A DNA stretch of 44,274 nt from Pseudomonadota bacterium (GCA_005804965.1 SYOC01000108.1:1-44274); one strand, 5' to 3'. Positions 16,464 through 25,996 are shown, counted from the stretch's first letter. Numbers and translations: made by a program. The notes: generated by a model from the letters alone, not told the origin.

Positions 16464-18305
16464 ATGTGCGGTATCATCGGCTACATCGGGCATAGAGAAG
16501 CGGCACCGGTCCTGCTCAAAGGACTGCAACGCCTCGAATATCGGGGCTATGACTCGGCGGGAGTTGCTATCTTTGCCAACGGCGGTTCGCGAGACGGTAT
16601 TCTCGTCCGCCGTTCGGTAGGAAAATTGACCAATCTCGACCGGCTGTTACAAGACCAGCCGGTACACGGCTCCATCGGTATGGGCCACACGCGCTGGGCC
16701 ACGCATGGACGCCCGTCGGAAGAAAATGCGCACCCACACCGCGCTGGAAAGATCGTGGTCATCCATAATGGCATCATCGAAAACTACCTCGATCTTCGTC
16801 ACAAACTACAAGCGAAAGGCCGTACTTTCAATTCAGAAACCGACACCGAGGTCATTTCCCACTTGATCGACGACTATATCCAGCAGGGATTGTCTTTCAC
16901 CTTGGCTACACGTGCAGCGCTGAAACAACTGGAAGGTGCGTTCTCTATTGTCGTCCTGTGCGAGGATGAGCCGGGCAAAATTCTTACGGCAAAAAACGCG
17001 ACGCCGATCGTAATCGGCCTCGGAGAGCATGAAAATTTTGTTGCTTCTGATGTCCCAGCATTGCTTGAATACACGCGCAAAGTCACTTTCCTCGAAGACG
17101 GCGAGATGGCAGAAGTGACACGGGAGTACGTTACCCTCTCCGATTTTCAGGGGCAGCCCATCGAACGCGAACCACGCACCATCGAATGGGACACTGTCAC
17201 CGCCCAGAAAAGTGGCTACAAACATTTTCTGCTCAAGGAAATTCACGAACAGCCGCAGGCCATTATTGACACCATGCGCGGGCGCATCCTCCCCGAGGAA
17301 AGCGATGTTTCGCTCGGCGAGTTCGATGAGCATAGCGAGTTGTTAAATTCCATCCAACGGATCGCGCTGGTTGCCTGCGGCACGGCATGGCATGCCTGTC
17401 TGGCGGGGAAATTTTATCTTGAGGAACTAGCCCGCATTCCAGTGGAGGTCGATTACGGTAGCGAATTTCGCTATCGCAACTCCCCGCTGGAACGGCACGC
17501 TGCCATCCTTGCCGTTTCCCAATCTGGCGAAACTGCGGATACGCTTGCCGCTCTCGAAGGCGGTAAGAGCCTCGGGCTCCCGGCTTTAGCTATCTGCAAT
17601 GTCGTCGATGCCTCGATTCCCCGACGCTCCGACATCGTGCTGTACACGCATGCTGGACCAGAGATCAGCGTCGCTTCGACCAAAGCGTTCACGACCCAAC
17701 TCACCGCGCTCTACCTTCTGTCCGTCTACCTGGGGCGACGGCGCGGCGTGCTCGACGAAGGACGCGGGCGACAACTGATTGACGATCTTATCAACCTCCC
17801 GGCGCAAGTGCAGGAGATCCTCACAAAAACCAAGCACATCGAAAAAATCGCCAAGAAATACGGACATGCGAAGGATTTTCTCTATCTTGGACGCGGAGTG
17901 AACTACCCCATTGCCCTGGAAGGTGCCTTAAAGCTCAAAGAGATCTCGTACATTCACGCCGAAGGCTACCCTGCCGGAGAGATGAAGCACGGGCCGATCG
18001 CATTGATCGACGAAGAAATGCCGGTCGTGGTGCTATTGCCGAAGGACCCGGTCTACGCAAAAACCCTGAGCAACATGAAAGAAGTTGAAGCGCGCGGCGG
18101 GCGCATTATCGCCATTACCGACGCCCCCTCGCCTGAGCTAGAAGACATCGCCTGGGAAGTCATCCAGGTACCGACCACCAATCACCTACTGATGCCCATT
18201 CTGCTGACGATCCCTTTGCAGCTTCTCGCCTATTACAGCGCAGTTTACCGCGATACAGATGTCGACCAGCCGCGCAATTTGGCGAAGAGCGTAACGGTCG
18301 AGTAA
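16464..18305 (+). CDS. glmS: Glutamine-fructose-6-phosphate aminotransferase
   Basis: GlmS converts fructose-6-phosphate and glutamine to glucosamine-6-phosphate, the entry to amino-sugar synthesis. The 613-residue protein starts MCGIIGYIGHREAAPVLL, with C2 as the glutaminase nucleophile after Met removal. The class II amidotransferase loop TRWATHGRPSEENAHPH follows, and two SIS isomerase domains come after about residue 290 (VACGTAWHACLAGKFY, SQSGETADTLAAL). It ends with the diagnostic LAKSVTVE. It directly follows glmU. No glmS ribozyme features are seen in the 36-base gap, which is too short for one. Confidence 0.98.
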   Translation: MCGIIGYIGHREAAPVLLKGLQRLEYRGYDSAGVAIFANGGSRDGILVRRSVGKLTNLDRLLQDQPVHGSIGMGHTRWATHGRPSEENAHPHRAGKIVVIHNGIIENYLDLRHKLQAKGRTFNSETDTEVISHLIDDYIQQGLSFTLATRAALKQLEGAFSIVVLCEDEPGKILTAKNATPIVIGLGEHENFVASDVPALLEYTRKVTFLEDGEMAEVTREYVTLSDFQGQPIEREPRTIEWDTVTAQKSGYKHFLLKEIHEQPQAIIDTMRGRILPEESDVSLGEFDEHSELLNSIQRIALVACGTAWHACLAGKFYLEELARIPVEVDYGSEFRYRNSPLERHAAILAVSQSGETADTLAALEGGKSLGLPALAICNVVDASIPRRSDIVLYTHAGPEISVASTKAFTTQLTALYLLSVYLGRRRGVLDEGRGRQLIDDLINLPAQVQEILTKTKHIEKIAKKYGHAKDFLYLGRGVNYPIALEGALKLKEISYIHAEGYPAGEMKHGPIALIDEEMPVVVLLPKDPVYAKTLSNMKEVEARGGRIIAITDAPSPELEDIAWEVIQVPTTNHLLMPILLTIPLQLLAYYSAVYRDTDVDQPRNLAKSVTVE

Positions 18306-18340
18306 CTCGGCAGCAACCGAACGTTCCAGCGGAGATGCGC

Positions 18341-18736
18341 ATGACCGCAGACCTGCAACAGTTGCTGACCGAGCTGACGCATACCCCGTCGCTCATTTGC
18401 ACGGTGGGACGCAACGAGGCCATCGGTGAGCTAATGTTGCGCAAGCCACCGCAGAACGTCGCTTTTGCTGGAGACTGGGCGGCCATAGAGTGCGAGAATT
18501 GGCATTTGCACGTCAACCTCGCCACGGTCAAGCAGGTACGGTTTATCGAGGAGCGTGGTCATGGCGGGTCCGTCAGCCCAGTCGCAATCTTCGAGGATGC
18601 GCAAGGGCAATCGGTCATGCGCTTCTATTTCCCGCATGCCAGCCACACGCACACCACATACACGGCGGAGGAATTGGAGCTGTTCGGTGGGTTCAAGGAA
18701 CGGTACGAACAGCCCCAAAACCTAATCGCTACTTAA
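18341..18736 (+). CDS. Small protein with ChuX/HutX/HemS-like heme-utilisation fold (tentative)
   Basis: This 131-residue protein has the strand pattern WAAIECENWHLHVNLATVKQVRFIEE, followed by VAIFEDAQGQSVMRFYFPHASH and EELELFGGFKERY. This resembles one repeat of HemS/ChuX-type heme-binding proteins (the 'V..FL/D..G....R.Y.P...' pattern). Members bind or traffic heme in the cytoplasm. The assignment rests on motif resemblance only. The ATG at 18341 has GGAG 6 bases upstream; the ATG at 18335 is too close to it. It follows glmS by 35 bases on the same strand, and its 3' end overlaps the convergent HpaB-family gene by 8 bases. Confidence 0.5.
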   Translation: MTADLQQLLTELTHTPSLICTVGRNEAIGELMLRKPPQNVAFAGDWAAIECENWHLHVNLATVKQVRFIEERGHGGSVSPVAIFEDAQGQSVMRFYFPHASHTHTTYTAEELELFGGFKERYEQPQNLIAT

Positions 18737-20171
18737 TGCCCGCGACTTCGCGGGCATAATCAGCGGCGGTTTTGAAATCGTACTCGCGATAGGTCTGGAG
18801 CTTCTCGGCTTCCAGCGAACCCTCGGCATGCACCGCCAACACTTCCTGATAGCCACCGAAATCCGAGGCGGTCAGGTCGGAAATCAGGTTCATCATACGC
18901 AGACGATGCTCGGTCGGGATACCTTTTTTGCCGCCAAGATATTTCTTTAAGAACGGCCCGGTCGCTTCACTGCGCCAATCTTCCACACTCGGCCCGGTCA
19001 CGAGTAACCCGCCGCTCACATCTTGCACCATCTGCACGGCGTCGTGATAGTTCGAGGCGAATTGATATTTTGCTACGTTGGTGAACAATACATTGGGAAT
19101 GGCAATCCCCGGAGGCGTCACGACACAGTTTTGCGCGGCGGCAATAATCAACCCTTGCACCGTGGCATGATACGCGGCCAGTTCCGTCAATTTCTCACGA
19201 ATGTGCCCAGCATTCTCAATGCCGTTATACTCAGCAATAGCACGCGCGGAGCCAGCCAACATCTCCAGCAACGGCAGCTTGTAGGAGACGGCAGTGAAGC
19301 GGTGAAACTTCACAAACGTGAGCGCTAAGAACCCGGCGGCGTCGGTTTCGCCACACATGAAGACGCGGTCCCACGGCACGAAGACATCGTCGAAAACGGT
19401 GATCGTCTCCATCATTTTGTGTTTGGCGCTGATGGGATATTCAAACGGGTCTTTCTTGAAACCGCCGTAGGAGCTGGCGATCAGCTTCAACCCTTTGGTA
19501 TTGGCAGGAACAGCGAAGGCCACGGAATAGTCTTCGTCACCGGCTTTCATGGCGCGTGTCGGCAGGACGATGACTTCGTCAGTATTGGTCAACACCGAGG
19601 TGTGGATCTTTGCTCCTCGCACCACAATGCCGTCGGCACGGCGCTCAACAATGCGCAGATAGTAATCAGGGTGTTCTTGCCCCTGCGGACCAAGGCCACG
19701 ATCACCTTTGACATCGCTCTGTGCCACGGCGACACCGTAGTCGCGGTCACGACACATGCGATGGTATTTCTCCACGCGCTCTTTGTATTCTGGCTTACCG
19801 CGCTTGGCCATTTCTTCGGCAACAACGTGCAGAGCGTAGAGCGCATCCGTGCCGATTTCTTTGATGAGAATGACGAGGGTTGCACCTTCGCGCGTGCTAG
19901 AGGCAATCAATTGGCTGCGCTTCAGCAAATCTTCGGTGTTCTGTGGAAGATGATAATAGCGCGAATACTGGTCTCCGGTCTGAGGGTCGGTCATGACAGC
20001 TAAGTCCCGGTACTTGGGATCTTCGGCCATGTGGTAATCAATGCAGGCGTGGTCCACCGCGATCCCGATGATTGGATGAGTGGTGACATCCTCGACTTTC
20101 TCTCCGCGATAATAAACTTCACGCCCGTCTTTTAAGCTTGCCTTGTATTGTTCCGCTGTACGCAGCCCCAT
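18729..20171 (-). CDS. 4-hydroxyphenylacetate 3-hydroxylase (HpaB) family flavin protein
   Basis: This 480-residue cytoplasmic protein of the HpaB/4-hydroxybutyryl-CoA dehydratase superfamily starts RTAEQYKASLKDGREVYYRGEKV, typical of the family. Family motifs DYGVAVAQSDVKGDRG, VVRGAKIHTSVLTNTDEVIVLPT and FDDVFVPWDRVFM are present. The segment that carries the cysteine pair in 4-hydroxybutyryl-CoA dehydratases (ILIKEIGTDALYAL here) has no Cys. The His in KFHRFTAVSY is not followed by the iron-sulfur Cys, so it should be an FADH2-using monooxygenase-like member and not the dehydratase. The ATG at 20171 follows GAGGAGACAGTC. No flavin reductase (HpaC) gene is nearby, so the substrate and the partner reductase are unknown. 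Confidence 0.85.
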   Translation of the reverse strand: MGLRTAEQYKASLKDGREVYYRGEKVEDVTTHPIIGIAVDHACIDYHMAEDPKYRDLAVMTDPQTGDQYSRYYHLPQNTEDLLKRSQLIASSTREGATLVILIKEIGTDALYALHVVAEEMAKRGKPEYKERVEKYHRMCRDRDYGVAVAQSDVKGDRGLGPQGQEHPDYYLRIVERRADGIVVRGAKIHTSVLTNTDEVIVLPTRAMKAGDEDYSVAFAVPANTKGLKLIASSYGGFKKDPFEYPISAKHKMMETITVFDDVFVPWDRVFMCGETDAAGFLALTFVKFHRFTAVSYKLPLLEMLAGSARAIAEYNGIENAGHIREKLTELAAYHATVQGLIIAAAQNCVVTPPGIAIPNVLFTNVAKYQFASNYHDAVQMVQDVSGGLLVTGPSVEDWRSEATGPFLKKYLGGKKGIPTEHRLRMMNLISDLTASDFGGYQEVLAVHAEGSLEAEKLQTYREYDFKTAADYAREVAGIK

Positions 20172-20273
20172 GACTGTCTCCTCGTAAAAAAGTGGGCAGA
20201 GTATATCCGCTGCCACCCGCGCATGTCCACTCCACGGCCCTTTCTGGCCTAGCCGAGCGGGGCATCTGTCGTG

Positions 20274-22022
20274 TTAGATCACCAGCTCCAGCTGGATAAT
20301 GAAATTATCGCGATCGCGCAGGAAACCAATGCCGTTAAATTGCCCGTCGATGAAGTTGTATTGCAACAGCAAGCGGAACGGATCGCGCGTCAAGGTCACT
20401 CCGGGTTGCAGAACGAAAGCGCCTTGCCAGTCGTAGAAAAAGTTTAACGCCGGCGACACCACGCCCGAGCGATACGAAGTCGAGACTGAGAGGGTGTTAA
20501 TGATCTGGTACGGGTCCAAGTTCACGAAGGCTTGGTTCTTGCGATGGGGATCACGTACGGCAGCGGCAGCATGGCCAAAGCCAAAATCGGGCGAGACCGA
20601 TTGCAACGAGGTGTCATTAAAATCGAGGATATGGGTACCGAAGGCTTGTGCGCTGATGAGAAAGGATTGGGTTGGGTTCAAGAAACGGATGTAGCGATTG
20701 ATGTCGATCCCTAGTGACCAACGCACGACATCGGAACGATCAATGTCGTTCTTGTAGTAGAGCAACGGTTTTTTCGTGACAGGATTGACGCCGACTTGAC
20801 GATAACCAGGCGTCACTTTTCCGGTAAGTGCCGGGCCCAGAAGTTGGTTCGGCGCGGAGTTCAAGAAAAATGGCTCGGCATAGAAATAGGCCAATTCGCT
20901 GCGCACCACGGCAGATAACTGCGGCACACTAAAGCTGAGCGTGCCACCGCTAATCTGCATTTTGGGAAACCACTGATTGGCATGAAAATGATCGACCAAG
21001 AACCGCGAGGTCTTTCCCTCAGAGACGGCAGTTTCAAACTCACCGAGGTCGATCGGCGGACTGCCTGCCCTGGTCGGCACCACGATCCGCAAGGTCGGCG
21101 CGTCGAGATAGGTATAATAATGCGCGATGCTAAAGGTAAAATCTCCGATGACTCCAAGGATACGTCCACCGCCGCGTGCATCGGTGAAATTACGTGCTGG
21201 TTTCTTCACAAATCCGTTGATCCCAGGAGGGTTCGGCGTCGCCCAGGGCGAACCAGCAGGCACACTCTCAGCGACTTTGTCGTCAAGCGCGACGTAGCCC
21301 TCAACATCAATTTCCGAAAATGGGCCTTGGCTACCTAAACCGTAGATGACGCGCAGCATATCGAGGGGCACTCGGCGTTCGTCGAGCGGGACGAGGAACC
21401 CACCGAAGCTCGCATCGAGAGGATTGATCTGATCCAGCAACCGAAACACATCGGTTTCGCCCCAGGAAAGATTCTGGCGACCGATGCGCAGGAACAAAGG
21501 ACCTTTGGTGTAGTCCACGTAAGCTTCGAATAAACGATGGCGATGACGCAGTCGCTGGCGCGTGCGGAGTTTATCGCCTGCCGAGTTACGCACGAATCTC
21601 TCGCTAAACACGTCCGGTCCATAGTCCCACACGCCGTCGTATTCCCCACGATAGGTCATAAAGTAGTCCATATCGTCAGGAGCGAGAAGGCGAAGCGGCG
21701 CTAGTGGAACCTGTAAGAACGACAGCAGCCCATCGTAGCGTCCGTGGATCAACTCAGTGAGGTTGTGCCGCATCTCCATCTGGATGAAGGTACGGTTCTG
21801 CAGCATGTTCCAGTCGTTAAACGGTGTACGTAAACGTGTGTTGTCTGCTGCACTTTGCGTTGCGAACCCAGTCCGGTTATAGACCCGACCATTAAAACGT
21901 AAGGTTTCCTCTTTATCAAGGAAAATTGCATTGGCGCGTGTCGGCACCAAGCACATAGCGCATAACAGGCTCAGACCCGCCCACTGCCACCAGCGAGCTC
22001 GATTTCTCGGGTGTCTGTCCAT
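20274..22022 (-). CDS. DUF1302-family outer-membrane protein
   Basis: This 582-residue protein has a cationic N-terminus and a signal peptide ending about LVPTRANAIF. A beta-strand-rich body follows, with the DUF1302 hallmarks IGRQNLSWGETDVFRLLDQINP and DERRVPLDMLRV. It ends in LQYNFIDGQFNGIGFLRDRDNFIIQLELVI, an aromatic/aliphatic alternating C-terminal strand typical of outer-membrane barrels. DUF1302 proteins often neighbour MMPL/RND exporters, YCF48 proteins and DUF1329 lipoproteins; here the RND genes are 4 kb away with an ABC operon between. The ATG at 22022 follows AGGGGAG. It probably provides an outer-membrane channel or binding protein for hydrophobic substrates (inference). Confidence 0.8.
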   Translation of the reverse strand: MDRHPRNRARWWQWAGLSLLCAMCLVPTRANAIFLDKEETLRFNGRVYNRTGFATQSAADNTRLRTPFNDWNMLQNRTFIQMEMRHNLTELIHGRYDGLLSFLQVPLAPLRLLAPDDMDYFMTYRGEYDGVWDYGPDVFSERFVRNSAGDKLRTRQRLRHRHRLFEAYVDYTKGPLFLRIGRQNLSWGETDVFRLLDQINPLDASFGGFLVPLDERRVPLDMLRVIYGLGSQGPFSEIDVEGYVALDDKVAESVPAGSPWATPNPPGINGFVKKPARNFTDARGGGRILGVIGDFTFSIAHYYTYLDAPTLRIVVPTRAGSPPIDLGEFETAVSEGKTSRFLVDHFHANQWFPKMQISGGTLSFSVPQLSAVVRSELAYFYAEPFFLNSAPNQLLGPALTGKVTPGYRQVGVNPVTKKPLLYYKNDIDRSDVVRWSLGIDINRYIRFLNPTQSFLISAQAFGTHILDFNDTSLQSVSPDFGFGHAAAAVRDPHRKNQAFVNLDPYQIINTLSVSTSYRSGVVSPALNFFYDWQGAFVLQPGVTLTRDPFRLLLQYNFIDGQFNGIGFLRDRDNFIIQLELVI

Positions 22023-22132
22023 AACTCCCCTTCTTCCCACATGTCTTCGACTCTCCGCGCTCAATGCGTCAGAGGCAGGGGGAAGCTATATGAGAAGACC
22101 GGCGGAGTAAAGAGGAAATTAAATAGGGAGTT

Positions 22133-22196
22133 GAGATAGAGACGGAGGTTTGAGGGAGCGAGGAGAAAGATTGGGATGGAGAGGTTTCTCTATCTC
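22133..22196. terminator. Purine-rich inverted repeat downstream of the DUF4340 gene
   Basis: The arms GAGATAGAGA (22133-22142) and TCTCTATCTC (22187-22196) are exact complements in the 203-base gap between the DUF4340 and DUF1302 genes. Around them lies a purine-rich tract (about 22100-22186) and then a pyrimidine-rich one. It could terminate the ABC operon or be low-complexity sequence. Confidence 0.35.
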
Positions 22197-22225
22197 TGTC
22201 TCCCTTCTCTGCCTCTTTTGCTCGA

Positions 22226-22762
22226 TTAACTCGTCGGGAGCGCGGCTAAGAAAAGCTTACGCATGTCCCAAATGATCACAGAGCCGACCAACACGATCTG
22301 CGGGGCTTCGTTGATCTGCGCATAGAGGCTGGACTGCACAGGGTTATTCTTGCCGAGCGCTAAGGTTCGGGGACTTTCACCCTCGATTTGCATCGACACT
22401 TGAGCGACTGGGGGTTTCAGACCAAATTCCTCGCCAAGCCGAGGATCTCCATCGACTTCGCCTAAATGCAGCAGCTTATGCAGATTGGCCAGAAAATCGT
22501 CAACTGCATCTTGCCGCAGAGGGATACCACTCGTCGGTTCTATCCAGCCTTGGGGGGTGCGCTGACACACTAATTGCTTTCCCTCGAAAGCGACGGTCAG
22601 CCGTGTGACTTTATCCGAAAGGAAATCGAGCACCGGACGGTCAGGCTTCCTTGCAGCATCTGACCCGAGCACTTTCTTTTCAGGTGCCGTCACATAGGCG
22701 TAGCCGCCCAGAAGGCAAGCCAACAGTCCCAGGACTACAACGCGACGCGTTTCCCCACTCAT
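22226..22762 (-). CDS. DUF4340 domain membrane-anchored protein
   Basis: This 178-residue protein has one N-terminal membrane segment (RRVVVLGLLACLLGGYAYVTA). A periplasmic DUF4340 domain follows, with the features DFLSDKVTRLTVAFEGKQLVCQRTPQGWIEP and LGKNNPVQSSLYAQINEAPQIVLVGSVI. DUF4340 proteins regularly follow GldG-like proteins in ABC operons. It is the last gene of the operon and its ATG overlaps the stop of the GldG gene (ATGA), so it should be made in step with it. The domain function is unknown; it likely acts at the periplasmic face of the transporter. Confidence 0.8.
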   Translation of the reverse strand: MSGETRRVVVLGLLACLLGGYAYVTAPEKKVLGSDAARKPDRPVLDFLSDKVTRLTVAFEGKQLVCQRTPQGWIEPTSGIPLRQDAVDDFLANLHKLLHLGEVDGDPRLGEEFGLKPPVAQVSMQIEGESPRTLALGKNNPVQSSLYAQINEAPQIVLVGSVIIWDMRKLFLAALPTS

Positions 22763-24168
22763 CCTTTTTGCCTCCGACGAGCAAACACTGCCATACCGAG
22801 CAGAAACACAGCCACAGGTTCGAGCACCACCATCACCCAAAAGAAAAGCCGCGATTGTCCAGCGGTCATGTATAAACTTTGTTTCGGAGTGGAGCCTCGT
22901 TTCGACACCGGCGCATTAGGCGTACGCCCCAAGGCCACAAGCTCCTGGCGGCCAACAATCCAACTGACCGTGTTCATGAAGAAATCGACATTGCCTGGGA
23001 CGCGCACATAGAAATTATTGACGAAGTCCGAGTCGCCCAATACCACAACTTTCCCAGCTTTTTCACCTTCGCCAACTGTGGCGACAGCAGCAACAGGAAA
23101 TGGACCACGCTCGTCTTCACCGCTCTTGAACGCCAGTTCATTCCGTTCTGCACGTTCTTTGCTCTTCACAATCCAACTCGTATCGCTGGAAAACGCGAAC
23201 GCTTGAGCCTTCCCTCCCTCTTGCACTCGCACAGGCTGCACCACCGGAAGCATCGGCTCTCCGCGCGGTTGGCGCGGAAAAACTTCTTTGGAGAAATTCG
23301 CGATCATCGGCATCAGGGGCTCACCACCTGCCACTTGGTTCTGATCGTCAACAACGACAGTCTCTTCCATCTTGAACCCGAACTGTGACAGATACCCAGA
23401 AAGAGCCGGCACAGTATATGGGTCGAGCATAAAAATAATGTGACCACCGGCCTGGAGGTAGGTGGTCATAGCATCAAGTTCTCCCGGGCTTAATTCTCCT
23501 TTGGGACCGGCGACGATGATCAAACTAGCATCAGAAGGGATCTTCCGCACTGTCAAAAGCGGGAGCGGACGCACTCGGTAATTTTCGGTCTCTAACACTT
23601 TCCGTAACACACCATAGCCAGAGCGTTCTTCAGGCTCGACCGGATCGTTCTCCCCATGGCCAACGAGGAAGTAGAGCGTCTTCTCTGACTGCACGACTCG
23701 TAACAGCGCGTTGAGCAAGCGTTCTTCGTCTGCCAAAGGAAGAGTGAGACGATTATCCTCGGTCTCAACGACGGTCGTCCCGTAGGCAGTCACACCATAG
23801 CGTTGCGCCAACCCTGGGGCGCGATCAAGGTCGAAGAGTTGGTACGAAAAGAACGACGACTCTTGCGTCATGAGGTCGAGCAGCTCGCCATGTTTTTCTC
23901 GCTCGCCCCGCCGGTAGAAGACCGTAGCTTGCACGGGTTTATTCAACGCGTGCAGCGCCTGCGAAGTCATTTCCGAAAGGCTGTATTTCTTTTCCGGTGT
24001 AAGGTCGAAGCGCGTGTTCGCCCGAGTGACCAAGGCCTCAATGGCAATGATCAGCACAAGGAAGAAAACAACTTCCAGGCCGAGTAAGATGAATCGCTTC
24101 GTCGACTCACGGCTCAACCAACCGACTTCTGCTGGTGAGGAAGAAGGCACTATCGCATCCCGCGCCAT
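22759..24168 (-). CDS. GldG-like ABC transporter auxiliary component
   Basis: This 469-residue protein has an N-terminal helix (RFILLGLEVVFFLVLIIAIEALV) and then the GldG extracytoplasmic domain. Its markers are TRANTRFDLTPEKKYSLSEM, VFYRRGEREKHGELLDLM, LYFLVGHGENDP and IIFMLDPYTVPALSGYLSQFGF. A C-terminal membrane helix (LFFWVMVVLEPVAVFLLGMAVF) precedes a basic tail. In Bacteroidetes GldAFG supports gliding. Outside that phylum homologous operons (annotated 'gliding motility-associated' or NosY-like) occur without gliding. It overlaps the permease gene by 19 bases and the DUF4340 gene by 4. No other gliding genes are seen, so gliding is not claimed. Confidence 0.85.
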   Translation of the reverse strand: MARDAIVPSSSPAEVGWLSRESTKRFILLGLEVVFFLVLIIAIEALVTRANTRFDLTPEKKYSLSEMTSQALHALNKPVQATVFYRRGEREKHGELLDLMTQESSFFSYQLFDLDRAPGLAQRYGVTAYGTTVVETEDNRLTLPLADEERLLNALLRVVQSEKTLYFLVGHGENDPVEPEERSGYGVLRKVLETENYRVRPLPLLTVRKIPSDASLIIVAGPKGELSPGELDAMTTYLQAGGHIIFMLDPYTVPALSGYLSQFGFKMEETVVVDDQNQVAGGEPLMPMIANFSKEVFPRQPRGEPMLPVVQPVRVQEGGKAQAFAFSSDTSWIVKSKERAERNELAFKSGEDERGPFPVAAVATVGEGEKAGKVVVLGDSDFVNNFYVRVPGNVDFFMNTVSWIVGRQELVALGRTPNAPVSKRGSTPKQSLYMTAGQSRLFFWVMVVLEPVAVFLLGMAVFARRRQKG

Positions 24169-24893
24169 TTACGCGACTCCAAAGATTGCAAGGTAAGATA
24201 CAAAAAGAAAACGGTCGCTAGCAGGAAGAAAACGACATCTTGCGAGTTGATGACGCCCTTTGAAAAGTCCTCAAAGCGATCAAAGAGCGAGAACCGGCTG
24301 ATCGTACCGATCATCTGTGGTCCGACCGCCTCTTCATTCCATGTTAGAAACCAAAAGAACACTAAGACGCCATACGTGGACATGGCACATACAACTTGGT
24401 TCTCGGTCAAAGAGGAGATGAAAGTGCCACACGCAATGAAGGTAGCACCAAGAAGGATCACGCCCAAATATCCTGCCAGTGGCGGCCCCCAGGCAAAGTT
24501 ATGCACGGTCGAGAGCATCAGCGGGTAGAGCAACGTCCCGAACACCATCAGCACAAAAACGAGGAGACATGCCAAAAATTTCCCGAGCACAATCTGGACA
24601 TCGGTCAGGGGATAGGTCCACAGGAGTTCGAGGGTCCCGAGCTTTTTCTCTTCAGCAAATAACCGCATGGTCAACAGCGGTAGGATCAACAGCGTCACGA
24701 AGCGCACGTCTTGGAAATAGTACGCCCACAACGAGGCAGTGATGTCCATGAAATCGCCGAAGAGATCGTAGAAGACCATGTCGGTGTAGAAGAAATAGCC
24801 GGTCAGCAGCAGAAATGCTGTCGCCAGAGAATAAGCGATGAATGATCCGAAGTAGAGGCGAAGCTCTTTCTTAAAAACGCACAGGGATTTCAT
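24150..24893 (-). CDS. GldF-like ABC transporter permease
   Basis: This 247-residue integral membrane protein has about six predicted helices. The start CVFKKELRLYFGSFIAYSLATAFLLLTG and the segment LPLLTMRLFAEEKKLGTLELLWTYPLTDVQIVLGKFLAC are hallmarks of the ABC-2/GldF permease family. It is the second gene of the operon, 48 bases after the ATPase gene and overlapping the GldG gene. It forms the transmembrane pathway with the upstream ATPase. The substrate is unknown. Confidence 0.88.
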   Translation of the reverse strand: MKSLCVFKKELRLYFGSFIAYSLATAFLLLTGYFFYTDMVFYDLFGDFMDITASLWAYYFQDVRFVTLLILPLLTMRLFAEEKKLGTLELLWTYPLTDVQIVLGKFLACLLVFVLMVFGTLLYPLMLSTVHNFAWGPPLAGYLGVILLGATFIACGTFISSLTENQVVCAMSTYGVLVFFWFLTWNEEAVGPQMIGTISRFSLFDRFEDFSKGVINSQDVVFFLLATVFFLYLTLQSLESRKWRGMR

Positions 24894-24941
24894 ACACGTA
24901 TGGCAGCATCAAATGAGAAGGTTCAGGAGAGCAAGTCCTCT

Positions 24942-25901
24942 TTACAGCGCCGCCTCAAGCCGACGGTCTTCGAGGCGGATCAATTGAAGATACATATCCT
25001 CCAAAGTCGGCTCTAACGAGCGAATTTCCAGTAAGCCCCAGCCTTGGTCAAGAATAGCCTTGCTGACTTGTTTGCGGATATCTTCACCTTGATAGTCAAG
25101 AACGAACGCCAATGATGCCGTGTCGCTACTCGTACGCCGCAGGCTTTCGACACCAGGAAACGATTGCAGGAGGCCAGAAACTGGAGCCTCTGGTCCTTCG
25201 AGGTCCACACGGATTTGGCGGGTCCGCTGGAGTTGCGCACGGAGATTAGCCAGTGACTCCGAAGCCAAAATCTTGCCGCGATCAATCACAATGACGCGGT
25301 CACAGACTGAACTTACCTCAGAGAGAATGTGGGTAGACAGGATGACCGTTCGCTCTGAACCTAAATCGCGGATGAGGCGACGAATCTCGACGACTTGTTC
25401 TGGGTCGAGGCCAATGGTCGGTTCGTCGAGGATAAGCACCTGTGGCTTATGCAGCAGCGCCTGCGCAATCCCCACACGTTGCCGATAGCCTTTCGAGAGA
25501 TGGCCAATCACACGATCTTTGACGCGGTCGAGTCCACAGGCGTCGATAACGCGGGCCACTTCACTCTTCCGCGACATGCGTGGGACGTCTTTGGCCTCGG
25601 CCACAAAATCGAGAAAACTGCGGACCGGAAGGTCCGGATAGACAGACACGCGTTCAGGGAAGTAACCAATCATCTGGCGGACCTGAAACGACTGCGAGAC
25701 GACATCGAATTGCCCGACAGTGGCCCGTCCAGACGTAGGTGGGAAGAAACCAGCAAGAATCCGCATGGTCGTGCTTTTGCCGGCACCATTCGGACCAAGG
25801 AAGCCAACCACTTCGCCGCGAGCAATCGAGAATGAAATATGATCGACCGCAAGGATCGGCCCGAACCGTTTCGTGACATTTTCGACTTCGATCATACTCA
25901 T
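24942..25901 (-). CDS. ABC transporter ATP-binding protein, GldA-like
   Basis: This 319-residue ATPase has Walker A GPNGAGKST (36-44), signature LSKGYRQRVG, Walker B VLILDEPTIGLD and a switch His in LSTHILSEV. The C-terminal 90 residues form the extension typical of ABC-2 and GldA ATPases. It energises the GldF-type permease encoded downstream. It is the first gene of the ABC operon, starting after two terminators that isolate it from the RND genes. The ATG at 25901 is used, with a purine-rich GGGAG 10 bases upstream; an alternative is 25895. Confidence 0.93.
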   Translation of the reverse strand: MSMIEVENVTKRFGPILAVDHISFSIARGEVVGFLGPNGAGKSTTMRILAGFFPPTSGRATVGQFDVVSQSFQVRQMIGYFPERVSVYPDLPVRSFLDFVAEAKDVPRMSRKSEVARVIDACGLDRVKDRVIGHLSKGYRQRVGIAQALLHKPQVLILDEPTIGLDPEQVVEIRRLIRDLGSERTVILSTHILSEVSSVCDRVIVIDRGKILASESLANLRAQLQRTRQIRVDLEGPEAPVSGLLQSFPGVESLRRTSSDTASLAFVLDYQGEDIRKQVSKAILDQGWGLLEIRSLEPTLEDMYLQLIRLEDRRLEAAL

Positions 25902-25970
25902 CGTGCCATAACTCCCTGCCGACTAGATTTATTCCAGATGACGACAGAAGGCAAATCCGTCCGCACAAAT

Positions 25971-25996
25971 AAAAAGGGCGACGCACGCGCCGCCCT
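25971..25996 (-). terminator. Rho-independent terminator upstream of the GldA-like gene
   Basis: On the minus strand GGGCGGCGCGTGCGTCGCCC folds as an 8-bp stem with one G-T pair and is followed by TTTTT (25975-25971). It ends transcription from the RND genes, before the ABC operon starts at 25901. Confidence 0.75.

Noticed and set aside
18729-20216. HpaB-family gene as a 4-hydroxybutyryl-CoA dehydratase
   Set aside because: The Cys ligands of the [4Fe-4S] cluster are absent, so the monooxygenase-like assignment is kept.
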